The notes under the pieces were generated by a model. It worked only from the letters and a program-made list of their open reading frames with translations, was not told the DNA's origin and did no database searches. Position numbers and translations under genes: made by a program. Below are positions 35,601-43,111 of a stretch of 64,000 nt of DNA, in pieces; position 1 is the stretch's first letter; each line of letters starts with the position of its first letter. The stretch lies in assembly GCA_023386265.1 (NCBI GenBank), contig JAEWKA010000004.1:511450-575449 (forward strand), in the 5' to 3' direction. Source of the stretch: Bacillota bacterium (GTDB taxonomy: Bacteria; Bacillota; Clostridia; Oscillospirales; Oscillospiraceae).

Positions 35601-36351
35601 AGCAAGGGCTCTTGAAAAAGCCGGTGCAGAAGCTGAAATCATTGTTATAAAGAACCTGACGCAGAGCGATATATCCGGCTCGGTTGAGCGCTTTGCAAGG
35701 GAGCTGAAGTCGGCACAAATTGTCGTTATCCCCGGTGGTTTCTCCGGCGGCGACGAGCCGGACGGCAGCGCGAAGTTCATCACCTCGTTTTTTAGAAATT
35801 CCGCAATTCGCGACGAGGTCGAAGAGCTTTTAAACCGACGCGACGGACTGATGCTCGGAATCTGCAACGGTTTTCAGGCTCTCATAAAGCTCGGGCTTGT
35901 TCCCTATGGGCATATTACGGACACGAACACGGACGCGGACTCCCCCACCCTGAGCTTCAACACGATTGGGCGCCACCAGTCGAAGCTCGTGCGTACTCGA
36001 ATTTCCTCGAATCTTTCGCCGTGGCTTCTGAATACAAAAGTCGGTGAAATTTATACTGTGCCTGTTTCGCATGGCGAAGGCCGCTTCTTAGCTTCCGACG
36101 AACTTATCAGAAAGCTTGGAGAGCACGGTCAGATAACAACCCAGTATGTTGATCTTGATGGCAAGGTTACTAAGGATATACGTTATAACCCCAACGGCAG
36201 TGCCTGCGCGGTCGAGGGCATCACCTCTCCAAACGGCAGGGTCTTCGGAAAAATGGGGCATTCGGAGCGCATCGCTCAGGGGCTATACAAAAATGTGGAC
36301 GGCAATTTTGATATCGGGCTTTTTGCCTCCGCAATTCAATACTACAAATAG
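32650..36351 (+). CDS. purL: phosphoribosylformylglycinamidine synthase, single-chain
   Basis: Converts FGAR to FGAM with glutamine and ATP. At about 1233 residues it fuses the synthetase with the glutaminase that Bacillus makes as separate PurS, PurL and PurQ. Visible parts are an N-terminal PurS-like region, the substrate motif YWSDHCRHTTF (about 215-225), KNETHNHPTEIEPFGGAATCIGG, DFGAGGVSVAIGELAEG, AAIGGKDSMSG, and a C-terminal class I glutaminase with MLGICNGFQALIKLG (nucleophile Cys) and SHGEGRF (catalytic His). It is the clostridial single-chain type rather than the proteobacterial 1290-residue type. The start is uncertain: the GTG at 32650 has AAGGA nine bases upstream, while a GTG at 32644 would overlap purD. 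Last gene of the operon. Confidence 0.96.
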   Translation: MVYRVYVEKKSSEALEARALCEDIRSFLGIKELEDLRIINRYDVENIGAELFENCKHTVFSEPQLDIISDKLDGIEDCAVFAVEYLPGQFDQRADSAAQCIQIVSQDERPVVRTAKVYVLRGKLTVENLETIKSYVINPVESRLASLETFDTLKTEYEIPTEVEVLEGFRAMDCEEVENFIREKGLAMDEDDLRYCQKYFASEKRDPTTTEIKMIDTYWSDHCRHTTFNTVIDSVKFEDKTLQSAWDRYIATRNELNRTKPVSLMDIGTLAAKQLKAQGKLSKLDESEEINACTVKIYVETENGTEKWLLLFKNETHNHPTEIEPFGGAATCIGGAIRDPLSGRSYVYAAMRVSGAADPTKPVSETLKGKLPQKKLVSTAAAGYSSYGNQIGLTTGIVDEIYHPGYAAKHMEVGAVIGAAPEENVRRERPKPGDIVILLGGRTGRDGCGGATGSSKAHNLSSLGNCGAEVQKGNAPEERKLQRLFRNPEASRLIKRCNDFGAGGVSVAIGELAEGLKINLNAIPKKYEGLDGTELAISESQERMAVVVESNYVNRFMELAASENLEATVVAEVNEFPRLIMYWNGKAIVNVTRRFLDSNGAEKHIDISPTVPQSFGKELPADFESGLRALVSDLNVCSKRGLSERFDSTIGAGSVLMPLGGRYQQTPIQAMVHKISREHGDTSTCSFMSYGYNPYISEKSPYHGAYLAVVESVSKLAASGASFEDIYLSFQEYFEKPLRDGKRWGKPLSALLGAFEAQLDLGVAAIGGKDSMSGSFEKLDVPPTLISFAVTTDSINNIVSPEFKAAEHRVCLLSPTYNFEGIPEPASLKENFQTVTELIRSGKACAVWTPTFGGVAEGIFKMCIGNGLGFAFDSGVSLDDIFGYRYGSFILEMTGDDTVGIELGFTTEKAEISWNGKALSLSELQRPYEDKLESVYPCNIKTEDKLTIPYSYERKGAIAKSRISFARPKAIIPVFPGTNCEYDTARALEKAGAEAEIIVIKNLTQSDISGSVERFARELKSAQIVVIPGGFSGGDEPDGSAKFITSFFRNSAIRDEVEELLNRRDGLMLGICNGFQALIKLGLVPYGHITDTNTDADSPTLSFNTIGRHQSKLVRTRISSNLSPWLLNTKVGEIYTVPVSHGEGRFLASDELIRKLGEHGQITTQYVDLDGKVTKDIRYNPNGSACAVEGITSPNGRVFGKMGHSERIAQGLYKNVDGNFDIGLFASAIQYYK

Positions 36352-36359
36352 TCTAGGGC

Positions 36360-36387
36360 AAACTGCCTGTCCTGTAAGGGCAGTTTT
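36360..36387 (+). terminator. terminator of the purine operon
   Basis: AAACTGCC/GGCAGTTT stem with an 11-base loop and a short T run, nine bases after the purL stop. Confidence 0.8.
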
Positions 36388-36422
36388 CTCAACCTTTTTT
36401 GAAAGCAGTGCCTTTACCTGCG

Positions 36423-36451
36423 TTGACAATAAGGATACAATGTGTTACAAT
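36423..36451 (+). promoter_or_regulatory. sigma-A promoter for the 96-residue protein and NlpC/P60 gene
   Basis: TTGACA, exactly 17 bases, TACAAT, 58 bases before the ATG at 36509. Confidence 0.75.
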
Positions 36452-36508
36452 TTGGTTACGTTCGTAAATTTAGCCTCTTTTCCATACACTAGAAAGGATT
36501 GATGATAC

Positions 36509-36799
36509 ATGCCAGAAGAAAAAGCAGCGGTACTCGAATATAAGGGTCATCCTCTCCGCCGCAAGGATAACATGATATATTTCGGCAGTATGTCCGATAA
36601 ATACATTATCCTGCTCCAGGTTATTGACTCCAAGAAAGTCAAGGATATGGACGTTGCTACAAAGGTTTCCGTCCAGCTCCAGCTTACTGACCCCGACCTT
36701 AAATCGCGTGACCGCGTTGTAAAAAAGAGCGAGAAAGAAAGTCTTTATTCCGCGATGGACGTCGCGTCCGTTTGGCTCGACAGGGCTCTCGCACAATAA
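36509..36799 (+). CDS. conserved-looking small protein of unknown function
   Basis: 96 residues, charged and soluble, no signal peptide, no cysteine. The first half (YKGHPLRRKDNMIYFGSMSDKYIILLQVIDSKKV) looks like a small beta sheet, the middle (KVSVQLQLTDPD) another strand pair, and the C-terminal third an amphipathic helix with KKSEKESLYSAMDVASVWLDRAL. Codon use is like its neighbours, and it has a consensus promoter and an AAAGGA ribosome site ten bases upstream, so it is a real gene. I do not recognise the family. It is followed after 72 bases by an NlpC/P60 gene with no terminator between them, so the two may be cotranscribed. Confidence 0.75.
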   Translation: MPEEKAAVLEYKGHPLRRKDNMIYFGSMSDKYIILLQVIDSKKVKDMDVATKVSVQLQLTDPDLKSRDRVVKKSEKESLYSAMDVASVWLDRALAQ

Positions 36800-36871
36800 A
36801 CCATTGAAATTTCCGGCAAACCACCTTTCGAGGGTTACCATTACCCGGACCGGAATCACGAAAGGAAACGC

Positions 36872-37537
36872 ATGATTTTTAAGCATCTCAAAACAATCGC
36901 AATAGCATCCATGCTCGTCGGCACACTTGCAGTATCCGCCAATGCCTCAAGCATCGGCGGGGTGATATACCCCGCAGGAGCTCTAAAGCTCTTCCCCGCG
37001 CCCGATAGCTTGTCCTCCGTGTTGGCTCTACCACCTGAGGTCTCAAACGATATTGACGGCTCGAAAAAAAGCGACGGCTTGTTAGAGCTCAATTTAGAAG
37101 ATCAGCCTATTATTTTCAGCAACCTAATCGAGCTGAAAAGCGACAATTCCGAGCTTGACTTGGATGAAATCGAGGGCCAAAAAATCGTTGACACCGCAAT
37201 GCTCTATCTCGGCACTCCCTATGTTTGGGGCGGTACTACCGAAAAAGGCTTTGACTGTTCGGGCTTTGTCCAATATGTTTACAAGGAGTGCGGCTACACA
37301 ATTAACCGCACAGCAGCCGATATCTATGAAAACGGCACATACGTGGATAAAGAAAATCTCGAAATCGGCGATGCTATCTGCTTCTCCTCTCATACCGAGT
37401 CAATCGGTCATGTCGGTATCTACATAGGAAATGGGCAGTTCATCCACGCAAGCTCCGGTAGCGGCTGTGTCATTATCAGCGATCTTTCAGAAGACTACTA
37501 TACGAACCGCTACATAGGTTCAAGACATATCGTATAA
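36872..37537 (+). CDS. secreted NlpC/P60 (C40) peptidoglycan hydrolase
   Basis: 221 residues with a signal peptide (MIFKHLKTIAIASMLVGTLAVSANA). A poorly conserved middle region follows, and then a C-terminal NlpC/P60 domain (about 100-221). Catalytic Cys lies in KGFDCSGFVQYVY, His in SIGHVGIYIGNG, and the third polar residue is probably the His of FIHASS. Such enzymes cleave D-Glu-DAP bonds in wall peptides. There are no SH3, LysM or SLH anchors, so it may be freely secreted or act in the wall. GAAAGGAAACGC precedes the ATG. Likely in one transcript with the 96-residue protein. Confidence 0.92.
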   Translation: MIFKHLKTIAIASMLVGTLAVSANASSIGGVIYPAGALKLFPAPDSLSSVLALPPEVSNDIDGSKKSDGLLELNLEDQPIIFSNLIELKSDNSELDLDEIEGQKIVDTAMLYLGTPYVWGGTTEKGFDCSGFVQYVYKECGYTINRTAADIYENGTYVDKENLEIGDAICFSSHTESIGHVGIYIGNGQFIHASSGSGCVIISDLSEDYYTNRYIGSRHIV

Positions 37538-37541
37538 TTTT

Positions 37542-37576
37542 AAGACCTTCCGCGATGTTTTTTTGCGGAAGGTCTT
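37542..37576 (+). terminator. terminator of the NlpC/P60 gene
   Basis: A perfect 12-base stem AAGACCTTCCGC/GCGGAAGGTCTT with an 11-base loop, five bases after the stop; the trailing T tract is short. Confidence 0.8.
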
Positions 37577-37657
37577 GATTTATATGTGCAGATAGTGCAT
37601 TATAGTAAAGATGAAAATAAAGCTTATTATTTGCGTCCACTCGGTTAGGAGGAAATC

Positions 37658-37756
37658 ATGGATCACAACTTAGTTTGCAAAACCCGCTACGATGCCGTGG
37701 GCATGAAAAATAAAAGTCGGATTGTTTCGTTTTCTTTAATATTATACGCTTTGTAA
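37658..37756 (+). CDS. 32-residue peptide frame, leader peptide or gene remnant
   Basis: A strong ribosome site (AGGAGG, five bases before ATG) opens a 32-codon frame starting MDHNLVCKTRYDAVG and ending in a hydrophobic SFSLILYAL. Its stop codon lies inside the start of a terminator hairpin (37755-37794). A weak promoter (TTGATT 37576-37581, with CATTAT or TATAGT boxes near 37600) lies upstream. It precedes argC by about 190 bases but contains only two Arg, not clustered, so a classical arginine attenuator is unlikely. It may be a small membrane-tail peptide, a regulatory leader or the remnant of a larger gene. Confidence 0.4.
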   Translation: MDHNLVCKTRYDAVGMKNKSRIVSFSLILYAL

Positions 37757-37794
37757 TCCAAAATCATTATTTTTTGATTTTGGGTTATTTTTTT
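37755..37794 (+). terminator. terminator directly after the 32-residue frame
   Basis: CCAAAATCA/TGATTTTGG stem with a T-rich loop followed by TTATTTTTTT. The stop codon of the short frame forms the foot of the stem, so translation to the end would cover it. Confidence 0.75.
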
Positions 37795-37879
37795 AGCCTT
37801 TATAGCGCAATTTGTATTTCTGCACAAACAATTATTCTTTAGCGCATTAAATATTATAATATAATTATGCATTATTTGC

Positions 37880-37908
37880 TTGATTCTTTGCTACCCATAT
37901 TGTATAAT
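37880..37908 (+). promoter_or_regulatory. sigma-A promoter of the arginine operon
   Basis: TTGATT, 17 bases, TATAAT, 39 bases before the GTG start of argC. Confidence 0.7.
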
Positions 37909-37920
37909 ATTCATATTGCA

Positions 37921-37934
37921 TGCATATTTATTCG
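37921..37934 (+). promoter_or_regulatory. possible ArgR operator (ARG box)
   Basis: TGCATATTTATTCG resembles the ARG box core TGNAT-W4-ATNCA (9 of 10 fixed positions). It sits just after the predicted transcription start of the arginine operon, a repressing position. One site only, so support is limited. Confidence 0.35.
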
Positions 37935-37946
37935 GTGGTGATTAAA

Positions 37947-38879
37947 GTGACGAAGGTTTTTATAGCAGGTTCCGAGGGGACTGCGGGCTTAAGGCTCGCG
38001 TCTCGTCTTAAAGAGCGCCCCGACGTGGAGCTCCTTGAAATTGACAGCGCGCTCCGCAAGGAGCCAAACGAAATAAAAAAGCTCATAGAAAAATCAGACT
38101 TTGTCTTTTTGTGCCTGCCGGACAACGCGGCAAACGAGACTGTGGAACTTGCCAAGGGCACGAGTGCAAGGCTGATTGACACCTCCACAGCTCACCGCAC
38201 CTCCGTAGGCTGGGCTTACGGCTTTCCTGAGCTTTCGGATAAGCATAGAAGCTCGATTGCTTCCGCAAAATACGTCGCCTCCCCCGGCTGCCATGCCAGC
38301 GGCTTTATCTCCCTTATATACCCTCTTATTTCCTTGGGAATAATTTCTCCCGACTGCCTTTTATCCTGCGTTTCGCTCACAGGCTACAGCGGCGGCGGAA
38401 AAAAGATGATTGCGGAATACGAAAACACCCCGCACGATGCGGAATTTGATAGCCCGAAACTCTATGCAATGCGTCAAAATCATAAACACCTGCCGGAAAT
38501 CGTTTCCCAGTGCGGACTTGAAATCGCACCAATCTTCATGCCGGTCGTCGGGGATTTTTATGCAGGGATGCTCACAAGCATTCCGCTCCACATTTCACAG
38601 CTGAATGGGAAACATTCTGTTGCGGAAATTCGTGAGGTCTACAAGGCACACTACAAGAATCAGAAGCTTATTAAGGTCTTGGACAATGAACCCTCTTCCC
38701 TCTTTGCGAACGCTCTAGCAGGGCGAGACGACATGGAGATTTTCGTTTCGGGCAATGATGAGAGGATACTGTTCTCATCCCGCTTCGATAATTTAGGCAA
38801 GGGTGCGGCGGGTGCGGCTATCGAGTGCTTCAATATAATGTGTGGTCTGCCAGAGGAAACGAGCCTGACGCTCAGCTGA
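37947..38879 (+). CDS. argC: N-acetyl-gamma-glutamyl-phosphate reductase, type 2
   Basis: NADPH-dependent reduction of N-acetylglutamyl phosphate, third step of ornithine synthesis. About 310 residues, the short type 2 form. It begins TKVFIAGSEGTAGLRLASRL, carries the active-site Cys in SPGCHASGF and has the type-typical LTGYSGGGKKMI and RQNHKHLPEI segments. The start is the GTG at 37947 with GGTGG eight bases upstream; an ATG at 37920 in the same frame lies at the transcription start and within the possible ARG box and is rejected. First gene of argC-J-B-D-F-carA-carB. Confidence 0.94.
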   Translation: MTKVFIAGSEGTAGLRLASRLKERPDVELLEIDSALRKEPNEIKKLIEKSDFVFLCLPDNAANETVELAKGTSARLIDTSTAHRTSVGWAYGFPELSDKHRSSIASAKYVASPGCHASGFISLIYPLISLGIISPDCLLSCVSLTGYSGGGKKMIAEYENTPHDAEFDSPKLYAMRQNHKHLPEIVSQCGLEIAPIFMPVVGDFYAGMLTSIPLHISQLNGKHSVAEIREVYKAHYKNQKLIKVLDNEPSSLFANALAGRDDMEIFVSGNDERILFSSRFDNLGKGAAGAAIECFNIMCGLPEETSLTLS

Positions 38880-38922
38880 AGTACTCAGATATTTAACAAG
38901 AACACTTGGAGGTTAACATAAT

Positions 38923-40131
38923 ATGTTATATATTGAAGGCGGCGTTTGCGCGCCGAAAGGCTTTTTGGCCTCGGGCATAGGCTGTGGTATCAGGAGAGCC
39001 GGAAAAAAAGATCTCGCTCTCATCGTGAGCCAGAAACGGTGCGCGGCTGCGGGAGTATATACGAAGAATCTTGTCAAGGGCGCACCGATTATTGTGACTC
39101 AGGATCATATCAAAAACGGCTACGCGAGAGCGATAATCGTGAACAGCGGCAATGCGAACACCTGCAACGACAATGGCATTGAGATTGCCGAGGGTATGTG
39201 TGAGCTTGTCGAAAAGTTCACAGGCGTATCTTCCAGTGACGTAGTCGTCGGCTCTACCGGCGTCATCGGGCAAAAGCTCAGTCTTGAACCTATAAGCTGC
39301 GGAATGTCCGCGCTCGTCATGAGACTCGGCAAGAATTCCGAAGATGCAGCGACAGCGATTATGACCACCGACACCGTAAAAAAGGAAGTCGCGGTTAAGT
39401 TCGAGCTCGGAGGTAAAACGGTCAAAATGGGTGCTATTGCCAAGGGCAGCGGTATGATACATCCCGACATGGCTACGATGCTCGTTTTTGTAACCACAGA
39501 CGCCGCGATTAACCCCGAAATGCTTCAAAAGGCACTGGAATTCAGTATACAGGACAGTTTTAACATGATAAGCGTTGACCGCGACACCTCGACGAATGAC
39601 ACGATGGTTGTCCTCGCCAACGGCATGGCAGAAAACCAAGAGATTGTTTCCGAGGGCAAAGATTTCGATGCTTTCAAGGCCGCACTCTATGAGCTGAGTC
39701 TCGACCTAAGCCGCCGCATCGCTAAGGACGGCGAAGGCGCAACAAAACTCCTCGAGTGCGTCGTTACAGGCGCAAAGAGCACGGAGGACGCGAGAAAGAT
39801 TGCTAAAAGCGTTATCTGCTCTCCCCTTCTCAAATGCGCAATGTTCGGCTCGGACGCAAACTGGGGCCGAGTCCTCTGCGCGATTGGATATGCGGGCGCA
39901 GATGTTGACGTTACAAAGGTCGCGGTGGGTTTTAAATCCGACGGAGGAGAAATCAAGGTCTGCGAAAACGGCGGAGGAATTGAATTCTCTGAGAAAAAGG
40001 CCAAGGAAGTTTTATCCCACGGGGATATAATAATTGATGTTAAGCTCGGGGACGGAGATGCCTCCGCCACAGCCTTCGGCTGCGATCTCACATACGATTA
40101 CGTTAAGATAAACGGCGACTATCGCAGTTGA
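38923..40131 (+). CDS. argJ: bifunctional ornithine acetyltransferase/N-acetylglutamate synthase
   Basis: Recycles the acetyl group from N-acetylornithine to glutamate, allowing the cyclic pathway. 402 residues. The self-cleavage site is KGSGMIHPDMATMLVFVTTDA, where the Thr after MA becomes the N-terminal nucleophile of the beta chain. Other family segments are VNSGNANTCNDNG and GSDANWGRVLCAIGYAG. GGAGG eight bases before the ATG. The leader immediately upstream of the ATG is GTTAACATAAT, a variant of the enriched word, and an exact GTTGACATAAT spans its TGA stop. Confidence 0.96.
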   Translation: MLYIEGGVCAPKGFLASGIGCGIRRAGKKDLALIVSQKRCAAAGVYTKNLVKGAPIIVTQDHIKNGYARAIIVNSGNANTCNDNGIEIAEGMCELVEKFTGVSSSDVVVGSTGVIGQKLSLEPISCGMSALVMRLGKNSEDAATAIMTTDTVKKEVAVKFELGGKTVKMGAIAKGSGMIHPDMATMLVFVTTDAAINPEMLQKALEFSIQDSFNMISVDRDTSTNDTMVVLANGMAENQEIVSEGKDFDAFKAALYELSLDLSRRIAKDGEGATKLLECVVTGAKSTEDARKIAKSVICSPLLKCAMFGSDANWGRVLCAIGYAGADVDVTKVAVGFKSDGGEIKVCENGGGIEFSEKKAKEVLSHGDIIIDVKLGDGDASATAFGCDLTYDYVKINGDYRS

Positions 40132-40158
40132 CATAATAATTTTAAGGGGAGATAGACA

Positions 40159-41016
40159 ATGGACGAAACATTGACTAACGCGCAGCGGGCGAAGGTACTC
40201 ATTGAGGCTCTTCCCTATATTCAGCGCTACAACAATAAAATAATCGTCGTCAAATATGGCGGAAGCGCGATGATAAACGAAGACCTTAAACGCGCCGTGA
40301 TGGGAGATATAGTTCTGCTCTCGCTCATCGGCGTCAAGGTCGTGCTCGTTCACGGCGGCGGGCCGGAGATTAACGATACTCTGGGGCGCATGGGTATGGA
40401 GACGCAGTTTGTCGACGGCCTGCGAGTGACCGACAAGGACACTGCGGAGGTTGTGCAAATGGTACTTGCGGGCAAAATCTCCAAGAACCTCGTGAACCTC
40501 ATCGGCAACATGGGCGGACGCGCAATCGGGCTTTCGGGCATGGACGGACATATGATTGAGGCCGAAATACTGCGCGACGATCTCGGCTATGTCGGCGAGA
40601 TAACGAATATCGACCCGAGGCCGATACTCGACGTACTCGACAAGGGCTATATTCCCGTCGTTTCGACCATCGGCTGCGACAAGGAAGGGAATTCCTACAA
40701 TATAAATGCCGACACTGCCGCAAGCCGTATCGCCGGAACGCTGAAAGCGGAAAGTCTTGTGTCAATGACGGATATTTCGGGACTTTTGCTTGACAAGGAA
40801 GACCCTAAATCGCTTATACCTGTAGTCAATGTCAGCGAAGCACCGCAACTCATGCGCGAGGGCGTCATTTCGGGCGGCATGATTCCAAAAGTCGAATGCT
40901 GCATTGAAGCTATCAGGCGCGGCGTTAAAAGGGTATTTATAATCGATGGGCGTGTGCCTCACTCGATACTGATTGAAACTCTCACTGACGAGGGCATCGG
41001 AACGATGTTCGTATAA
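40159..41016 (+). CDS. argB: acetylglutamate kinase
   Basis: Phosphorylates N-acetylglutamate, second step of ornithine synthesis. 285 residues of the amino acid kinase fold: IVVKYGGSAM at the N-terminus, VLVHGGGPEIN, NADTAASRIAGTLKAE, and the C-terminal GGMIPKVECCIEAI. The 20-residue N-terminal extension before IVVK (with AQRAKVLIEALPYIQRY) is the helix that in arginine-sensitive enzymes interlaces dimers into a hexamer, so feedback inhibition by arginine is likely. GGGGAG eight bases before the ATG. Confidence 0.97.
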   Translation: MDETLTNAQRAKVLIEALPYIQRYNNKIIVVKYGGSAMINEDLKRAVMGDIVLLSLIGVKVVLVHGGGPEINDTLGRMGMETQFVDGLRVTDKDTAEVVQMVLAGKISKNLVNLIGNMGGRAIGLSGMDGHMIEAEILRDDLGYVGEITNIDPRPILDVLDKGYIPVVSTIGCDKEGNSYNINADTAASRIAGTLKAESLVSMTDISGLLLDKEDPKSLIPVVNVSEAPQLMREGVISGGMIPKVECCIEAIRRGVKRVFIIDGRVPHSILIETLTDEGIGTMFV

Positions 41017-41041
41017 GTTCACATGAAATTGGAGCGTTGAT

Positions 41042-42202
41042 ATGTATATAATCGAACTCGACAAGGCTTTTGTTGCAAATACTTATGCAAGGTCGCCTTT
41101 GGTGGCGACAAGCGGAAGCGGCGCTGTTATAAGAGATGAAAACGGCAAGGAATTCATTGATCTCGGCAGCGGCATCGGCGTCAACTGCTTCGGTGCCTGC
41201 GACGATGAATGGGTCAGTGCCATTGAAACCCAACTCCATAAGCTTCAGCACATCTCGAACCTCTACTACACGGAGCCGCAGGCGGAGCTCGCATCGCTCC
41301 TCTGCGAGAAGACCGGCATGAATAAGGTCTTCTTCGGAAACTCAGGCGCGGAGGCGAATGAGTGCGCAATAAAATGCGCGAGAAAATATTCCTCCGACAA
41401 GTACGGCGCGGGACGAAGCACGATTATAACGCTCACGAACAGCTTCCATGGGCGCACACTTGCGACGCTCTCTGCCACAGGTCAGGACAGCATGCATGTC
41501 CATTTTGCACCTTTCCTTGAGGGCTTCAAATATGCACCTGCGAACGATTTTGCGGCGCTCGAAGACATGTGCGACAGCACGGTTTGCGCGGTGATGCTGG
41601 AGATAGTGCAGGGCGAGGGTGGTGTTATTCCGCTTGATAAAGACTATGTCACGAAGGTATCAGAGTTCTGCGCTGAAAAGAATGTTCTCCTAATTATCGA
41701 CGAGGTGCAGACGGGAAACGGCAGAACAGGCACACTTTATGCCTATATGCAATATGGAATTACACCGGACATTGTGACTACGGCAAAGGGATTGGGCGGA
41801 GGTTTGCCTCTCGGTTGCGCGATGCTCGGCGAAAAGGTCAAGGACACCATGACGGCTGGAACGCACGGCTCCACCTTTGGAGGAAACCCCATTTGTGCAG
41901 CGGGGGCTTTGAATATTCTTTCAAGGCTCGACGAAACGCTCATGGCTGATGTCATAAAAAAGGGCGAATACATCAAAGCGGAGCTTGAGGGCACAAAGGG
42001 TGTCAAGTCCGTCACGGGACTTGGGCTTATGCTCGGCATCGAAACCGAAAAGGACGCCAAAATCATCGCCGCCGAATGCCTTGAAAAAGGTGTCATCGTG
42101 CTGACGGCGAAGACCAAGGTAAGGGTGCTGCCTCCGCTTACTATTAAACAGGAAGAACTTGAAAAAGCTATACAGATTTTGAAGGGAGTTATCGCACAAT
42201 GA
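41042..42202 (+). CDS. argD: acetylornithine aminotransferase
   Basis: PLP class III aminotransferase making N-acetylornithine. 386 residues with GSGIGVNCFGACDDEW near the start, NSGAEANECAIKCARKY, FHGRTLATLSATG, LLIIDEVQTGNGRTG and the PLP lysine in TTAKGLGGGLPLG. The enzyme may also serve as succinyldiaminopimelate aminotransferase in lysine synthesis in bacteria that use that route. GGAG eight bases before the ATG; overlaps argF by four bases (ATGA). Confidence 0.96.
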   Translation: MYIIELDKAFVANTYARSPLVATSGSGAVIRDENGKEFIDLGSGIGVNCFGACDDEWVSAIETQLHKLQHISNLYYTEPQAELASLLCEKTGMNKVFFGNSGAEANECAIKCARKYSSDKYGAGRSTIITLTNSFHGRTLATLSATGQDSMHVHFAPFLEGFKYAPANDFAALEDMCDSTVCAVMLEIVQGEGGVIPLDKDYVTKVSEFCAEKNVLLIIDEVQTGNGRTGTLYAYMQYGITPDIVTTAKGLGGGLPLGCAMLGEKVKDTMTAGTHGSTFGGNPICAAGALNILSRLDETLMADVIKKGEYIKAELEGTKGVKSVTGLGLMLGIETEKDAKIIAAECLEKGVIVLTAKTKVRVLPPLTIKQEELEKAIQILKGVIAQ

Positions 42203-43107
42203 AGCATCTTCTGAAACTTTCCGACCTCACTCCGGATGAGATTATCGGAATACTCAACCTTGCCGACCAGCTCAAATACGAGCATAAGAACGGCATCGAA
42301 CACCCCCATCTCAAGGGAAAAACTTTGGGGATGATTTTTCAGAAAAGCTCGACACGCACAAGAGTCAGCTTTGAAGTCGGGATGTATCAGCTCGGAGGAA
42401 ACGCTCTTTTTCTATCCTCACGCGACCTTCAAATCGGGCGCGGAGAACCGGTTCAGGACACCGCCCGCGTGCTCTCCCGCTATCTGGATGGCATAATGAT
42501 ACGTACCTTTGCTCAGCAGGAGGTTGAAGACCTCGCAAAATATGGCTCTATTCCAATAATAAACGGTCTTACGGACTACGCCCATCCCTGTCAGGTTCTG
42601 GCGGACCTTATGACCATACGCGAATACAAGCACTCTTTCAAGGGACTAAAGCTTTGTTTCATCGGCGACGGCAACAACATGGCAAACTCTCTTATGGTCG
42701 GCTGTATCAAGATGGGCATGTCCGTCGCGATTGCCTGCCCCGAAAGCTTTAAGCCGGACGCCGCTTTGATGAAGTGGGCAGCGGAAAACGGCGATTTCCT
42801 TTGTACATCCGATGTTCTCCTTGCAGCGAAGGATGCGGATGTTATTTACACCGACGTCTGGGCCTCGATGGGGCAGGAGGACGAATTCGAAAGCCGCTGT
42901 ACGATCTTCCAGCGCTTCCAGATAAACGACGAGGTTATGGCGCTCGCAAAGCCGGATGCGATTATTCAGCACTGCCTGCCCGCCCACCGCGGGGAGGAAA
43001 TTACAGAAAAGGTATTTGAAGCCCACGCAAATGAGCTGTTTGACGAAGCAGAAAACAGGCTGCACGCCCAAAAGGCTGTTTTAGTCAAGCTCCTCGGCAG
43101 TAACTGA
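42199..43107 (+). CDS. argF: ornithine carbamoyltransferase
   Basis: Forms citrulline from ornithine and carbamoyl phosphate. 302 residues with the carbamoyl-phosphate motif KSSTRTRVSFE, the HPCQVLADL motif, and the ornithine-binding HCLPAHRGEEIT. The typical DVWASMG segment is also present. It is directly followed by carA and carB, so the substrate carbamoyl phosphate is made by the same transcript. Catabolic (arginine deiminase) use is unlikely given this context. Confidence 0.97.
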   Translation: MKHLLKLSDLTPDEIIGILNLADQLKYEHKNGIEHPHLKGKTLGMIFQKSSTRTRVSFEVGMYQLGGNALFLSSRDLQIGRGEPVQDTARVLSRYLDGIMIRTFAQQEVEDLAKYGSIPIINGLTDYAHPCQVLADLMTIREYKHSFKGLKLCFIGDGNNMANSLMVGCIKMGMSVAIACPESFKPDAALMKWAAENGDFLCTSDVLLAAKDADVIYTDVWASMGQEDEFESRCTIFQRFQINDEVMALAKPDAIIQHCLPAHRGEEITEKVFEAHANELFDEAENRLHAQKAVLVKLLGSN

Positions 43108-43111
43108 GCAT

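Noticed and set aside
37687..37872. Reverse-strand frame of 61 codons upstream of argC
   Set aside because: Lys/Asn/Ile-rich translation of AT-rich intergenic DNA overlapping a terminator; no ribosome site.
38926..39639. Reverse-strand open frame of 237 codons
   Set aside because: It is the complement of argJ; composition is Arg/His-rich and it has no start signals.
40127..40137. TTGACATAAT at the end of argJ as a promoter
   Set aside because: A -35-like TTGACA without a -10 box at 16-18 bases; the same word occurs inside genes, so it is treated as part of the enriched word.
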